From Prillingera fragicola (taxonomy: Eukaryota; Basidiomycota; Tremellomycetes; Trichosporonales; Trichosporonaceae), in assembly GCA_002335605.1 (NCBI GenBank), contig BEDY01000002.1:1550001-1614000 (forward strand): a DNA stretch of 64,000 nt. The letters are read 5' to 3'. Made by a program: the position numbers and the translations under genes. Position 1 is the stretch's first letter. Every line of letters begins with the position of its first letter. Positions 1 through 11,700 of this stretch are shown in pieces. The notes under the pieces are model-generated. The model was not told the origin of the DNA and made no database searches. It was given only the letters and a program-made list of their open reading frames with translations.

Positions 1-73
1 GAGTGGGTCGATTGAATGATATGCTAATGCGATGCTATTCGTCATGTTCCAGTGGACACCGTCGCCAAGTCTT

Positions 74-1947
74 TCACCCTTGCAAACCCTTTACGCTCTC
101 CTCCACCTCGAGTCGCCTCCACTCGGCCAGACTCGCCGGGTTTACCACCCAGATTCGAGCCCTTTCAATCCCCTCCTCATCTCCATATGGAATACCGTCC
201 AGGACGCCTGCTTCACGTAGGACCTTGAGTACTGCCCCGCGGTTGTTCGTCAACACTGTCGCCCCCCGGCTCACACCCGCTAGAAGGGTTCGCAGCGTGT
301 GTCCGCTCGGTAACCTAGACGCTGGTGGGAACATTGTTGCCGTACGAAGCGGCGAGCTGGAAGCCCTGGCGTCGCACGCGCCCACAGCGCGAGCCTTGCC
401 AGACCTGGGTGCGGTGCCCTCGCGTTTTGGCTTCCCGCTCACGACTCCGAATGCAGGGGGAAGAGGTGCCTGCGAAGGTGGCGTAGCCGCCCCACTGCTC
501 GGTTCTTCGGGGACTGACTCGTCTGATGCGGCGAGCATGGCTGAGCACACATGCTCAACGACTCTGTCGAATGGAGTGCGCAAATCACAGAAAGCAGGAG
601 CGTCGTCCGCGTCCTCGAGGACGCGGACATGAATGTGCTGCAGGATACCCGTGTCCCCTGCCCACCTGCTATCCAGCCAAAATGCACCTTTGGCGGCCTT
701 TTGCTGATCAAACAGTGCCGCGGCTCGTGCACGCTCCGAGACGCCGCCTATGACGTCCACCAGACTCGGTAGCCGCTTACGGACCTCGCGGGTGACCCAG
801 AATCGCGGACTGGCGCCTGGCGGCAAGGTAGTCTCCAGACGCGTACGCAATTCGCGAATAAGCGGTCGGGCCATCTCACTGGCGAGCTGGTCCCGCAGAT
901 CACGACTTGCTCCAGTATGTGGTGCCGCCGTGCCATCAGGTTGCTGGAGACGGAATCGGGCCTCGAGCGCCTCTTCGTCGGCTGGCAGAGGATGGTGGGT
1001 GCTGTCACAGCACAGAGCGATGAGAACGGAGAGATCTAGAACAATGTCCGTTCCAGGAGTAGAAAGGGGTCGAACCGGCAATTGGGCTGGTAGAGAGAGG
1101 GGCCAGTCGGACACAAACTCGACCTCCACACCTAGAGCTCGCATGGCCTCGAATGTCGCTGGAATACGTGGGTCGGGATGACCTCCTGAAGGTGATGGCT
1201 CGAGACGAGTGAGAACAAAGCGAACATGCGGCGCACTTATACTGGAAAGACGAGGGTGCAACGCCGCTGCTTCTACTATCGCGCGGGCCTGCGCAAGCAG
1301 ACTGTTGTTAAGCTCAGGTGCTGCCGGGGACTCGGAGTCGTCAGAGTCATAGTCCGAGTTGACGTAGGAGTCCTGCTCGCGGAACTCGACTAAGAGTCGT
1401 GATGCCTTGATGCTTGACTGTCAACGAAGACTCTCGTGCTATACTCACGTGTTCACCTTGACCCACTCCTCACCGCCAGCCGCCACAACGTCTACCTTTG
1501 TGGCCCCAGACTTTTCGCCTGCGCGGCGATCAAGCACTTGCCATATTCCTACTAGAGGTCGAGGAGCCCTCAGGAATGCGTCCCAGACCCCTTGCAGCGA
1601 TACAAGGTTTGTAGAATAGTCGGCTGGTGGGTGTGGAGAAGCAACGACCTGGACAGTCAGAGCCTTCCCAAGCGAGAGCAGAAGCAGAAATGCCATGTGA
1701 GTTGATCTGCACTCACCGCATCCACAATAGCTCGCTCCTTGGCCACATGGTTTAGAAACTTGGACAAGCCACCGACAACCGCCTGCGTGTATTCGTCTGG
1801 GTGGTGCCAGTCGATAACTGGGGGCACATAGCGATCACCCGGTGGTGGATTTGCAATGTACCGCTCAATATCCTCAACAAGCGTATGCAGAGCTGATGCC
1901 GCAGCGACCAGAGTGTCTGGGGCCGAGCTGGCCGCCATAGAGTTCAC
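74..1947 (-). CDS. DUF1308-family protein (C7orf25/UPF0415 homologue)
   Basis: Three exons (1947-1717, 1648-1449, 1412-74) give 589 aa. The order of conserved blocks matches the animal UPF0415/C7orf25 family: an N-terminal helical part, then a strand block with 'VDVVAAGGEEWVKV', a segment 'FEAMRALGVEVEF', a hydrophobic 'VLDLSVLIALCCD' strand ending in Asp, and a C-terminal 'TVLTNNRGAVLKVLREAG'. The last blocks resemble the acidic strands and Asn/Asp positions of PIN-like folds, which is how the DUF1308 region is usually viewed. A low-complexity insert near residues 430-510 is not part of the family core. Exon 3 begins at a weaker AAG acceptor chosen because it alone keeps the frame and the family alignment. 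The start at 1947 gives the longest N-terminus; a Met three codons later is equally possible. Biochemical function is unknown. It is transcribed away from the SRA gene across 385 bp. Confidence 0.85.
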
Positions 1948-2332
1948 TCTGCGAGTCGTGGATGAGGCTGTGGATGAAGCGAAACAGGGAGAAAGGCGCA
2001 GGTATCACAAACGCACAACCGTTGATAATGATACAATGCTACTCAGAACTGAATGTCTTTTCTATGTGGTGGTGCAGTCTCCGCAAGAAGTCGATCCTCA
2101 TCTACCTTCATGCGTCCAGTAGTTGTGCATGCTTTTGAGTCATGGGTGAGTCGTGTGGGCCCCGCCTTTGTTTCTATTCGAGCCCCCTCCTTTAAAAAGG
2201 AGTGGCTGGCGACGCGCCTGCCCTTGACCCTGAGCATGCCATGTGCAGGTTGTACTGGAATGGCTATCTCATTGCTTTCCCCATAGACTTCTACTCATCA
2301 ATCGGCCCGTAGCCATCCACCCCCAAGTCATC
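1948..2332. promoter_or_regulatory. Shared upstream region of the DUF1308 and SRA genes
   Basis: A 385-bp divergent intergenic stretch that must carry the promoters of both flanking genes. No TATA box or known operator could be recognised with confidence. Confidence 0.5.
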
Positions 2333-3575
2333 ATGACGAACGTGTCATACGAGGAGCAGAGGCTACAGAATATTCGGTACGCGCCATGGCAGCATCACGT
2401 TTGCGTCGCGAACTCGAAAGCTGACAATTCAGCGACAATGAAGCTCTCCTCGTGTCCCTTGGTCTGAGTGTGCCCATGGCCAAGCCCAAGCCCAAGCCCA
2501 AAAAGCAAGCAACTACTGCATCTCGCAAACGCCCATTGGACAACGACACTTTTAAGAATGACGAGGCTCCTCCGTCTGATGACGACGAAGAGGAGGAGAA
2601 CCCACCCCGGCGTTCAATTCGCCCACCCAAGGCCCCTCGTACGAGTAAAGCTAGCCAACCAGTGACTCCGGTGCGCCGTTCTACCCGTGTCTCGCTCAGT
2701 CGCACATCCGGAAGTGGCAACGGTACTCCGATAAAGCATATCAAGCTCGATGACGACTATGACTCGGATGAGGAGGACAAGGCGTACAAGAGCTCGTATG
2801 CCAGCGGCAATGGCACGCCGCAGCGCAAGGCCCAGAAACTGGGCGTGCGCACCGAGGACCCGTAAGTCAGGGCCTGGTTGCTCTTCTGACGAGCACAGAA
2901 AGCAGTTTGGACCTATTCCTTGCGTAGAGGTTGGCACTTGGTGGCCATCGCGCATGGACTGCTCGACGGCCGCTGTCCATGCCCCCACTGTCGCTGGTAT
3001 CTCTGGCCATGCCGAGCTCGGCGCCTGGAGCGTTGCCCTGTCTGGCGGATACCCTGATGAGTGAGTGTCTTGTTTTGTCACACCACTGACGATCCAGTAT
3101 CGACCTCGGCTCCGCGTTCACTTACACCGGCTCAGGCGGACGCGCTCTCAAGGGCACGGCCAGCGCACCCAAAAACTTGCGTACTGCGCCGCAGAGCTCT
3201 AACCAGAGCTTTGAGCACACCTATAACGCGGCTCTGAAAAAGTCTGCCGAAACGCGCAAGCCTGTGCGTGTGATCCGCGGGTTCAAGCTTCAGTCAAAGT
3301 ATGCGCCTCTGGAGGGATACCGCTACGACGGGCTGTACATTGTCGAGCGCGCCTGGATGGCACGTGGTCTCGAAGGCTACATGGTGTGCAAGTACGCGTT
3401 CAAGCGTGTACCTGGGCAGCCTCCGCTTCCTGAACAGAATCAGACAAATGAGGAGGAGGAGGAGACCGACGAGGTAGGAATTGAAGAGCAGCCAGAGGAC
3501 AAGATCGCGGCCGAAGAAGAGGCCGAGATTGTGACAGAGGTCAAAACCCGCCCCAGGCGATCGCTACGGGGTTAG
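2333..3575 (+). CDS. SRA (YDG) domain protein, methylated-DNA reader
   Basis: Four exons (2333-2376, 2433-2861, 2899-3060, 3098-3575) give 370 aa. Residues 1-20 carry the 'YEEQRLQNI...NEALL' leader seen in fungal SRA proteins. Residues 25-155 are low-complexity and charged, with a Lys-Pro repeat near residue 28 and an acidic run near 60. The SRA domain covers about 159-322. It contains 'GAWSVALSGGY', 'FTYTGSGGR', the 'QSSNQSFEH' loop, 'KPVRVIRG' and the diagnostic 'YRYDGLY' (YDG near 288). These match UHRF1-type SRA domains that flip out 5-methylcytosine in hemimethylated DNA. The C-terminus is acidic and ends in Arg/Ser. No RING, PHD or Tudor domain is present, so it is a stand-alone SRA protein, as in Cryptococcus, where the UHRF1-like protein supports DNMT5 maintenance methylation. 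Methyl-CpG reading is inferred from the family. Confidence 0.9.
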
Positions 3576-3790
3576 GGGGATCAATACTTTGCCGTTGCTC
3601 GTTGTCTGATTGTAGTGCCTGTACGGTTGTGATGTATTCATTCTGTCCTCTACCCTCTGTGATTTATAGTTGCATATCACTTGTATAATTACGACGTCAC
3701 CAGACGCCTCTACTTGCCTTGCGGGGCATTGTCGTGCAGGTGTGCACAGCGCCCATGCGCACTGCTATTCTTTCGCCGCTCTATCCTTGC

Positions 3791-6221
3791 TCAAAACTGC
3801 CGATTCACGTAGATCCCAGTGGTCTCAGCTTTTACACCGGGCTTACTTGCGACCACCTCAATCTTCATCTCCATCCCACGGGCGGGGACTGTCCAGCGCA
3901 TGCCCGCCGGCCTATCCTTGGCAACCGCACTGGTTCCAGCGCCATACAGGAACACGGGCACAGGTGCAGGGGTGCCATTGACGCGAAGAGAGACTTCAGG
4001 TCCGGCCACAGCGTTCGGCTCTCCTGGCGTGGAACTGGCGTTGTCCGCGACGGGGGCAGGGTCCCCCTTGGCTGGTGGCAACAGCCAAGCCGTGAGTTCG
4101 AGCTCCGCCGTTCCCGCACCGACGAGGACTGAGTGAGTCACGACGCCTCTCAGGTTGTGTAACCTGATGGCATTTCGCGGAGCTGGGGCAGCGGGCAGGG
4201 TACTCGTGGCAGACGGCGGCGGTACTGGGATCGTCGTGGCGACCACTGGGGACGGGGGCGCACGCGATGCCATGGTGTAGGCCAAATCGATACGCTTGAT
4301 CGTGGGGCTACCCGGTGGCCGAGGCTCTGCTTGCAGGCCGACGCGGGAGCCGTGGGGGGTGAGTTCCATGGGAGAGGGCTGCGGAGGAGCAACACCACGC
4401 TTTCGCGCCTCGTTGGCAGCTACCATCTGGCGATATATGTTTTGAGCGAGCGCAGGAAGTGATGCAGCCCACAGCTGCTGTTCGTACGCAGGGTACCGAT
4501 CCAGGCTCGCGACAACTTCTTCAGTCACTACTCCGTGGGGTAGTTGGGGCAGATACGGCGATGACCCTATAACCGGGGCGGGTGATTGGCTAATCGCAGG
4601 GGACGCATGGTAAGATGCAGAGGCGCCGGCTGGCGTAGTCGGAAATGACGTTTGCTGCTGGTACGAGGAGCGCACATCTGGAGGAAAGGCCATACTGGTG
4701 TGCGTTGTGTGCGGCGTGCTCGCCTGACCGCTATGACGCACGGGCGTGATGGCGCTGACGCGCTGCTTGCTCGAGCTACCCGTTCGTACCTGGGATAGCC
4801 GCTCCTTCACGAGATCACGATGTTGGGAGACAATGTTGCGAATCTGGCGCGCATCCCGCCAAACCTCGCTCTCGTCCTCGTTGTATGACAGCGCATTGTC
4901 GCACATGAGTTCGACGTCGTCAAAGAATTGCTCTGCACCATCGTAGCGTCGAGCAACCATGCGCTGCTCAATTTGATCCAACGAGACCGGGTGCTTGACC
5001 GTTCGATAATAATCCTGGAATTCACGGCGATCAGGCAAATGAATAAAGATGGCTGCAATATCGCGGTCGCGTCCACTGCCCTGTCAGCCCTTGCACGTGC
5101 ACCCGACAACCTACTCTTCTGACTTAGCTTCCTTGATGGCGCGCATACACGGCTTGATAAGCTTGTACACAGTCGGTCCGTCTTTCATGTAAGCTCCGCG
5201 CTTCTTGCCTGTACCAGCGCCGCCCCGCGAACTTGAGCCATGGTCCCCAGCAGGAGTAGATGGGCCCGGTGTCGCGTTGGACTGCTCATCAGCACCATCG
5301 GGGTCTGCCGTTTGTCCACGCGAGCCCTCGTCGTCTTCGGCCTCGGAATCGCTGTCGTCGTTCTGACTCGTATGTTGAAAGTAAAAGGTTCGGGTCACTT
5401 TCTGGACATTGTCAGCCCATGAATGGGTGAGCAGGCGTGCCACGTGCACACGCATGCTGGCCAAGAAAAGCGCGTCGGCAGGCAATTCCACTCACGTGCA
5501 GCTTCTTGGCCCACTGGAACAATACCGAGTCCCGGATATTGTCTGCATTGTCAGCCGTGCGCTACCAGTCGTACACGTTCAGCTCGGCCGCTTACATCGC
5601 TTGGCGTTGTTCCAGATTTGGCCAAAGTCATGGCAAACGCTGTTCAAAGTATCGTACTGCGCTGCTTCCAGCTTATCGTGCACCATGTCCAGCGACATTG
5701 GGTGCTTGATCGTGTCATAATAATCGGGGAACTGACGCTTGCAACGGTGAGCGTTTGGTCTGGCATCGTTGACGGCGCAACACAAAACATATCGGTCTGA
5801 AGGCGACGGCACTCACCTTGTTGGGAAGTTTGACAAAGGGCTGAGCCATTGATTCTCCGCTGTGTGATCAGTAAAGCGCACGTTGAGTGAAGAGCGCTCC
5901 GGCAATGGGCAGCCGTGAAATGGATATTTTGACTCACGAGCTGTCCGTCATAGCCATAATCTTGTTGAACAACTGCAAGCCAAGCTGTTTTGCACGTTCA
6001 GGATCCTTGGGGTCCATGTCTGGTTTCTTATCTGCGGGTTCGACACTGGGAGTTCGGCGGCGTTTGCTGCGGCCTTCGCTGTTGAGGATGAGGGAAGGGT
6101 TGACGTCGAGCCTCCGCTTTCGTGCGGGCTTGTCCGGCGAGCCTCCGGGGTTGCCACCAGTACCCTCTGAGGGTTGCACAGCCGCTGGTGCAGTTTCGGC
6201 TTGTGGTTCGTCCTTTACCAT
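3791..6221 (-). CDS. RSC4: Tandem-bromodomain protein, RSC4-like chromatin-remodeller subunit
   Basis: Six exons (6221-5938, 5859-5817, 5737-5596, 5542-5496, 5401-5115, 5075-3791) give 695 aa. Bromodomain 1 (about residues 85-185) reads 'FVKLPNKRQFPDYYDTIKHP...' and ends in 'AKRYNIRDSVLFQWA', with the acetyl-lysine-binding Asn in YN. An acidic Ser/Asp linker follows. Bromodomain 2 (about 255-360) reads 'LPDRREFQDYYRTVKHP...' and 'ALSYNEDESEVW', again with the Asn. The C-terminal half is a Pro/Ala/Ser-rich linker and then a beta-rich conserved end. Two bromodomains without a BAH domain fit Rsc4 (RSC complex, nucleus) better than Rsc1/Rsc2; a PBRM1-type name is the alternative. Bromodomain 1 is spread over five short exons and bromodomain 2 lies mostly in one long exon. 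The gene is divergent from the HDAC fusion gene. Confidence 0.85.
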
Positions 6222-6589
6222 GGTGGATGCACTTGTAGATGCTTGGAGAAGAGCATTATGCGTTCATGTCGGTTGGTGGCAGAGGATGCTGCCCGGGCGT
6301 CAATGGATAATTTGATCCCGTCCACCCTTTGTTGACATGCTGGGCTTTGAATTTGAGAGACGGTGGGCCGGAACAATGTCAACATCACACCAGCGTCATT
6401 TTGCTCTGCAACTTGTTCACACTTGTCAATCCACTGGTACACTCGTGGGTACAGAGGCAACCAGGCTTTTATTGACGGATCTCAAGGTGAAGATCAAAGC
6501 CAGCGTTCACCTGGACTTCTTCAAGCCTATCGTCGTTTGCGCGCAGCCTATCGTCACCCGCCCTCCACACCGATCACCCACCCGCCACC
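6222..6589. promoter_or_regulatory. Shared upstream region of RSC4-like and HOS3-DPH6 genes
   Basis: A 368-bp divergent stretch between two genes with chromatin domains. No specific motif was recognised. The bases just before 6590 (CACC then ATG) give a good start context for the plus-strand gene. Confidence 0.5.
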
Positions 6590-9500
6590 ATGGCCAGTGG
6601 CCACCAAGGGGAATCCGGCCCCCTTGCGCTACTCATCCAACCAGCATGTCTTCAGCACAAGTACATTCGTCATGCCAACTCATCGCACATCTTTGAGAGG
6701 CCCGAGCGTCTTCGCGCTGTGTTGTTGGGCTTCGCGGCAGCCCTTGCTCGCCTCGAAGCTGACGACGCTTCCAAGGTGCCAATGTCACCCGCAGCGTCAG
6801 CTGATGGTGGCGACGACGATTTGTCGAATATGCTCTCGAGCTTGTCTATTCGGCCGTCAGTATCAGCCTTTCTCCCTCCTTCACATCTCATCCTCCCCCC
6901 GCCTCCCTCGCCACCTTCCACGCCAGGGCAGGTGCTCCTGCACAACCCGGCGCTGCAGCTCGCTCACGCCCCACCCGAGGAAGCACCGTTTCCCTTTATT
7001 CCCAAGTCTCGCGGTGCTGCTTTCCCCAACAGCACCTATCTCCGCGATCTTTTCAAATGGGCGAGCGAAGCAGTTGAGGCCATCCGAACAACTGGATGCG
7101 AGATTCCTCCAGACAAGGGTTTAAACCCAGGTGACCTTTATCTGGGTCCTGGCACTATCCTCGCAATCGAAGGAGCTGTAAGCGAAGGATCATTTGGTGG
7201 TACTGACCGCAAAGGTGCAAACAGTTTGCCAGGCTGTCGATGGGGTATGCGCCGCAAGCACACACGGGCAGCCTACCACCCCTCCTGCCAGCGTGCCAAC
7301 GTCACCCTCTGCATCACAACAGAGCCCGACAACGCAGTCATTTTCCGCAGCCTTTTGCGCCATTCGACCTCCTGGACACCACTGCGGCGAGGACGAACCC
7401 TCTGGGTAGGTCATGAGTGACAACGTCTGCTGACTTCAGCTTCTGCTACGTGAATAATGTTGTCGTTGGCGCAATGCATGGTACGTTGCTCAGTGGCACT
7501 GTGTAGTCCTCGATCTGACATTGCAGCCTACATTCAACATGATGTTGACCGCGCGATTATTATCGATTTTGACTTGCATCATGGTAATGGCACCCAGGCT
7601 CTGGTCATGCCCTTGAATGCGGCAAGCTACGCGGAGGATCTAGCCATGGCAGCAGGGAAGCCACCAAGCGACATGAGAGGCCTCAAGGGTCCTCGACGCG
7701 GATGGAAGGGGTTCTACGGATCGGTGCACGACATCTACAGTTATCCCTGCGAGGTGCGTATATTGACTACGCTCTGACTCACCCACTCAGGATGGCGATC
7801 TCGACTTGGTGAAGGATGCGAGTCTCAGCCTTGCTGCTCACGGACAGTACATGTAGGTGTGCGTTTCAAACCGCAGGACTGACACCCGCAGTGAGAACAT
7901 TCATCTGCAGCCATATGCCAATGAGGCCGACTTCTACGACCGAATTTATCCTAAATATCTCGCATTGCTGGACAAGGCACGCGTATTCATGGATGAGACA
8001 AAGGCAGACCCCGAGCGTACTGTTGTGTTTATCAGGTTTGTTCACCACTGCTGCAGGTGACTGACATTTCAGTGCTGGATTTGATGCTTGCGAGCACGAA
8101 CACCAAGGCATGCAGCGCCACGATCGACGAGTTCCGGTATCGTTCTACTCACGGTACACCAAGGACATCATGGCCTTTGCCGATGCCCACGCTCAAGGCA
8201 AGGTCGTATCTGTGCTGGAGGGAGGATATGGTGACAGGGCCCTTACGTCGGCAGCAATGGGCCACGCCATTGGAATGCTGGGCCGCGACGGTGTTGCAGA
8301 CTGGTGGAAGCTCGAGGAGTTGCTCATGGTAGGGGAAACGAGCCTCAAAAGTAACTGACAAGCGAAGCTCGAGCGTGCCGTGAAGAAACGTCGCAAAGGA
8401 AAGCTGTGCGCCCTGCCACCAGACCTCTCCTCTATTTCTCACATTGCGCGAACGCACGCTTTGCTGTCTCACTTTGAAGGAGGGGCTCCACCAGAGACTC
8501 CAGCTCCTAGTGTCAATGCGACACCCCAACAGCGCATGACTCTTAGGGAGCGCCGACCGAGGCAAGTTCCTCTGGACGACAGTCCAGCACCTCGCAGACG
8601 AGGCAAGACTCCAGCATCTACAAGCACCACCCCTGTCGCCACCCCTCGTCGTCCACATGTGACCGACAATCTGGCGTCCAAGATGAAGCAAGAGGTTGGC
8701 TTGGAGGTTGAACAGGCGAGCGAGAGAAAGGCGGCGACAGTGCAGTCAACACTGTCCGATGAGAAGCAAGGTCAATCACCCGCAATGATCGTTGATGACA
8801 GCAACATAAATGGTACATTCGCCCTTAACGCCGCAATGGCGGGGGTAGCCCTTGCATCCCCACCCAAAACGACAGGACTTCAAACAGTGGACAAGTCGTC
8901 CGCTAGCTCAATCGACGAGCCGAAGATCATGCTGCGTATTCCGCGCGTTACTCCTTCTGTCTCATCTCGTGACGTCTCGCAAAGCCAGTCGCCTGAAGCA
9001 CCGGCGCCAGTATCTCCCACTAAGTCTCCAGAGTCCACGGTCTTTCGTCCTGTCGATCCTCAAGCGGCCGTGCCAGCCCCTTACAATGGACCAGTGCTGG
9101 ACTCTGCTCAGCCCACGACTGGATCTGCCTTGCCAGCGTCATCTACAAAACAAGGTGTATTTGATTCGGCACTGCGTTCGCCTTCTTCCGCCTCTCCTGT
9201 GCCATCGCCGTCATCAACGACCACCAAACACAAAGTCATTGGCCTCATTTCTGGGGGCAAGGACAGCATCTTCAGCCTCATGCATGCAGTCGCCAACGGT
9301 CATGAGATTGTCGCCCTGGCAACCCTCACTCCCCCACCCGGAATCGGTACGTATTCGGGGCATTGTCGGGTGCTGACACATTGCAGACGAGTTGGACTCC
9401 CACATGTACCAATCTGTTGCCACGACGTTGCCCCCTCTCATTGCAAAGGCCATGGGGTTGCCGCACTATTCGCGCGTCATCACTGGCAGTGGAGTGGAGA

Positions 9501-11700
9501 AAACCTTGGAGTACGGCTCCCGGCAACTCAGTGGTGCGGGCGCCGGTGTAAAAGGAGACGAGACAGAGGACATGGCAGTGCTTTTGCAAGAAGTTATTGT
9601 GAGTGCCAGGTGGAGATTCGAAGCTCATTCTGCTAGGCCTCACATCCAGAGGCGACAGCCTTGTCTTCTGGTGCCATTCTGTCCAACTACCAACGCTTGC
9701 GTGTGGAGCACGTTTGTGGACGCCTGAGGCTGACATCTCTCGCCTACTTATGGCAGAGCGAGCAGCTTCCACTCGTTATCAGCATGATCAGCAGCGGCCT
9801 CGAAGCGGTTCTCGTAAAGGTATCCGGGTCAGGACTAAATGAGCAACACCTCGGCAAGTCGCTCAGCCAAATGTTTCCTGTCCTTTCACGACTGGTAAGT
9901 CGAGTTTGGACGGCCAGGACTGACCACGGCAGGAATTGCAAAATGGCACACACCCTGCTGGCGAGGGCGGCGAGTTCGAAACGTTTACCCTCAACTCGCC
10001 ACTATTCTCTCATCGCATCGTACTGGGCAGGAGCGAAGTGGCCGTCACTGACGCTTCCCCCATGTCCACGGTAGCCTATTTGCGCATTCATGAGGCAAGA
10101 CTGGAGGCCAAGGATGGGTGGGTTCGACCTACCTCGCAAGAGCTTCGGGGTTTGCTTGGCCTAGAGGACCACGACCCCCGCGGCCTTGATGAGGCAGCCG
10201 TCAAGGTGCTGGATGCGTGCAACATGGACATCGTCCCCCCTCATACTAGCTTGGCGTATAACAAACCACGCGAGTCAATCCCGGACGCGCTTCGTTACGG
10301 GCATAAAGGTCGGTGGTTTGCGCTTTCCGCCGAAGGATCAAGGCTCGGTACTGAGTCAATCGGCGAGGAGTTGACTCGTTGCCTCGACAGCATCACCCGT
10401 GAGCTACGGTGCCGTGAAAGTGGCTGATTGCGTAGAATGTTTAAACCGCCACGGGCCATCCCTGTTAAGCACGGCGTATGTGACCCTCATGCTGGCTGAC
10501 ATGTCCTTGTTTCCGGCGGCCAACGAGGCATATATGCGGTACTTTGGCGCATCACCTCCGGCCCGTGCATGCGTGGCGGTTCCAATGGATGAATCAAACC
10601 AGCGTGTTTGTGTTGAGGTAGTCGGACTGGACGACGAGCCAATGCCTACGGTACACGCGCTTGGTAGTCAACGGGTGGGAGATCGCAGCGCCTTGCACGT
10701 GCAGGGGTTGAGCTACTGGGCACCGGCCAACATTGGCCCGTACTCCCAGGCTGTTACCGTGAGTAGCTTTGAACTCGTTTGCATGGAAGCTAACATGCGC
10801 AGGTCAATTCTCGTGTCCACATTGCGGGCCAGATTCCGCTGTTGCCTTCGTCTCTCACTATTCCTGCACCTCCACCTGTGCCGGCTAGTCCTTACCCTGC
10901 CCAAGCGGCCCTCGCTCTGAAGCACGTCGGCAAGATTGTCGAGGTGCTTCGCTCCCCCAACTCGACAGGCGGCAACTGGCGCGGGTGGGGCGAGAGCGTC
11001 GTAGGCTGGTGGGCCTACCCCATTGACCTGTCCAGCGGAGGAGAGGGTTCCGACGTCGCGCGGCGAGCATGGATTGCCTGGGCACGAGAGAATGGGTGGA
11101 CTGGAGCACCAGCCATCTTTGTTCGAGCCAGTGCTCTTCCGCGCGGTGCTTTGGTCGAGTACCAGGTCAACATGCACACTGGCCGTGCAGGGTACGCCAC
11201 CTTGGCAGACGACGACCAGGACTACTTTGAAGAGCCTTTTGCAAAGTACTCACACGGAAAAGCTACCCGAGCCTACTGGGAGACCTGTATTGCCCCACCA
11301 AACCGTCAAGGGGCTCGTGCGGCCATTTTCCTTCAAGGTAAGCATTTTTTCCTCACGCGGAGTAACAAGTTAACCATCGAACAGAAGCCAGTGGCGGCAC
11401 CGAACTTGCAAGCAGCAGTGACATCAGTGCGGTCCTAGAGCATGCAGTTACAATCCGCGTTTACCACCTGCCTTCGGTTACGCCATCACAAAGTGAGTGC
11501 CAGGTCTACCCGAGGTGTTGACAGAACAGTTCTCCTCCTCCGTCACGCCGTCGCACGCGGTGCTTGCTACACTAGCATTCCCACCCACGAGATTTGCAAC
11601 GTACACGGCGAGGCATTTGCCATCGGGCTTGAGCTGTTTGGCGCGTAGAGCTGGAACCTGCCCAAGAAAAGTGCAGTTTTGTGAACTACACACAATGTAA
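6590..11700 (+). CDS. Fusion protein: Hos3-type histone deacetylase + Dph6 diphthine-ammonia ligase + two RidA domains
   Basis: Fifteen exons: 6590-7177, 7215-7405, 7440-7480, 7527-7753, 7791-7852, 7892-8035, 8073-8328, 8368-9346, 9387-9598, 9637-9894, 9933-10398, 10436-10758, 10803-11337, 11385-11492, 11525-11700; 1,521 aa. Residues about 15-480 are a Hos3-like class II HDAC with intact active-site blocks: 'RPPGHHCGEDEPSGF' (about 250), 'DFDLHHGNGTQ' (about 288), 'SAGFDACEHE' (about 419) and 'LEGGYGDRAL' (about 468). A disordered Ser/Pro-rich tail (about 505-790) runs in the same 979-nt exon straight into a Dph6 ATP-pyrophosphatase domain with PP-loop 'SGGKDS' (798-803), 'SSGAILSNYQR' and 'GEGGEFETF' (about 996). 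Two YjgF/RidA domains follow (about 1085-1205 and 1235-1490), as in yeast Dph6 (YLR143W). Dph6 amidates diphthine on eEF2 using ATP and ammonium. No stop or start separates the halves. The last exon is the least certain. Confidence 0.85.

Noticed and set aside
750..1181. Open plus-strand frame inside the DUF1308 gene
   Set aside because: It is antisense to a coding exon, Arg/Ser-rich and without any domain; GC-rich coding DNA gives such mirror frames throughout the window.
8368..9346. Explaining the HDAC-Dph6 join as two ordinary tandem genes
   Set aside because: No stop codon, start codon next to the Dph6 core, or alternative splice pair was found that would separate them; kept as the main test to perform.
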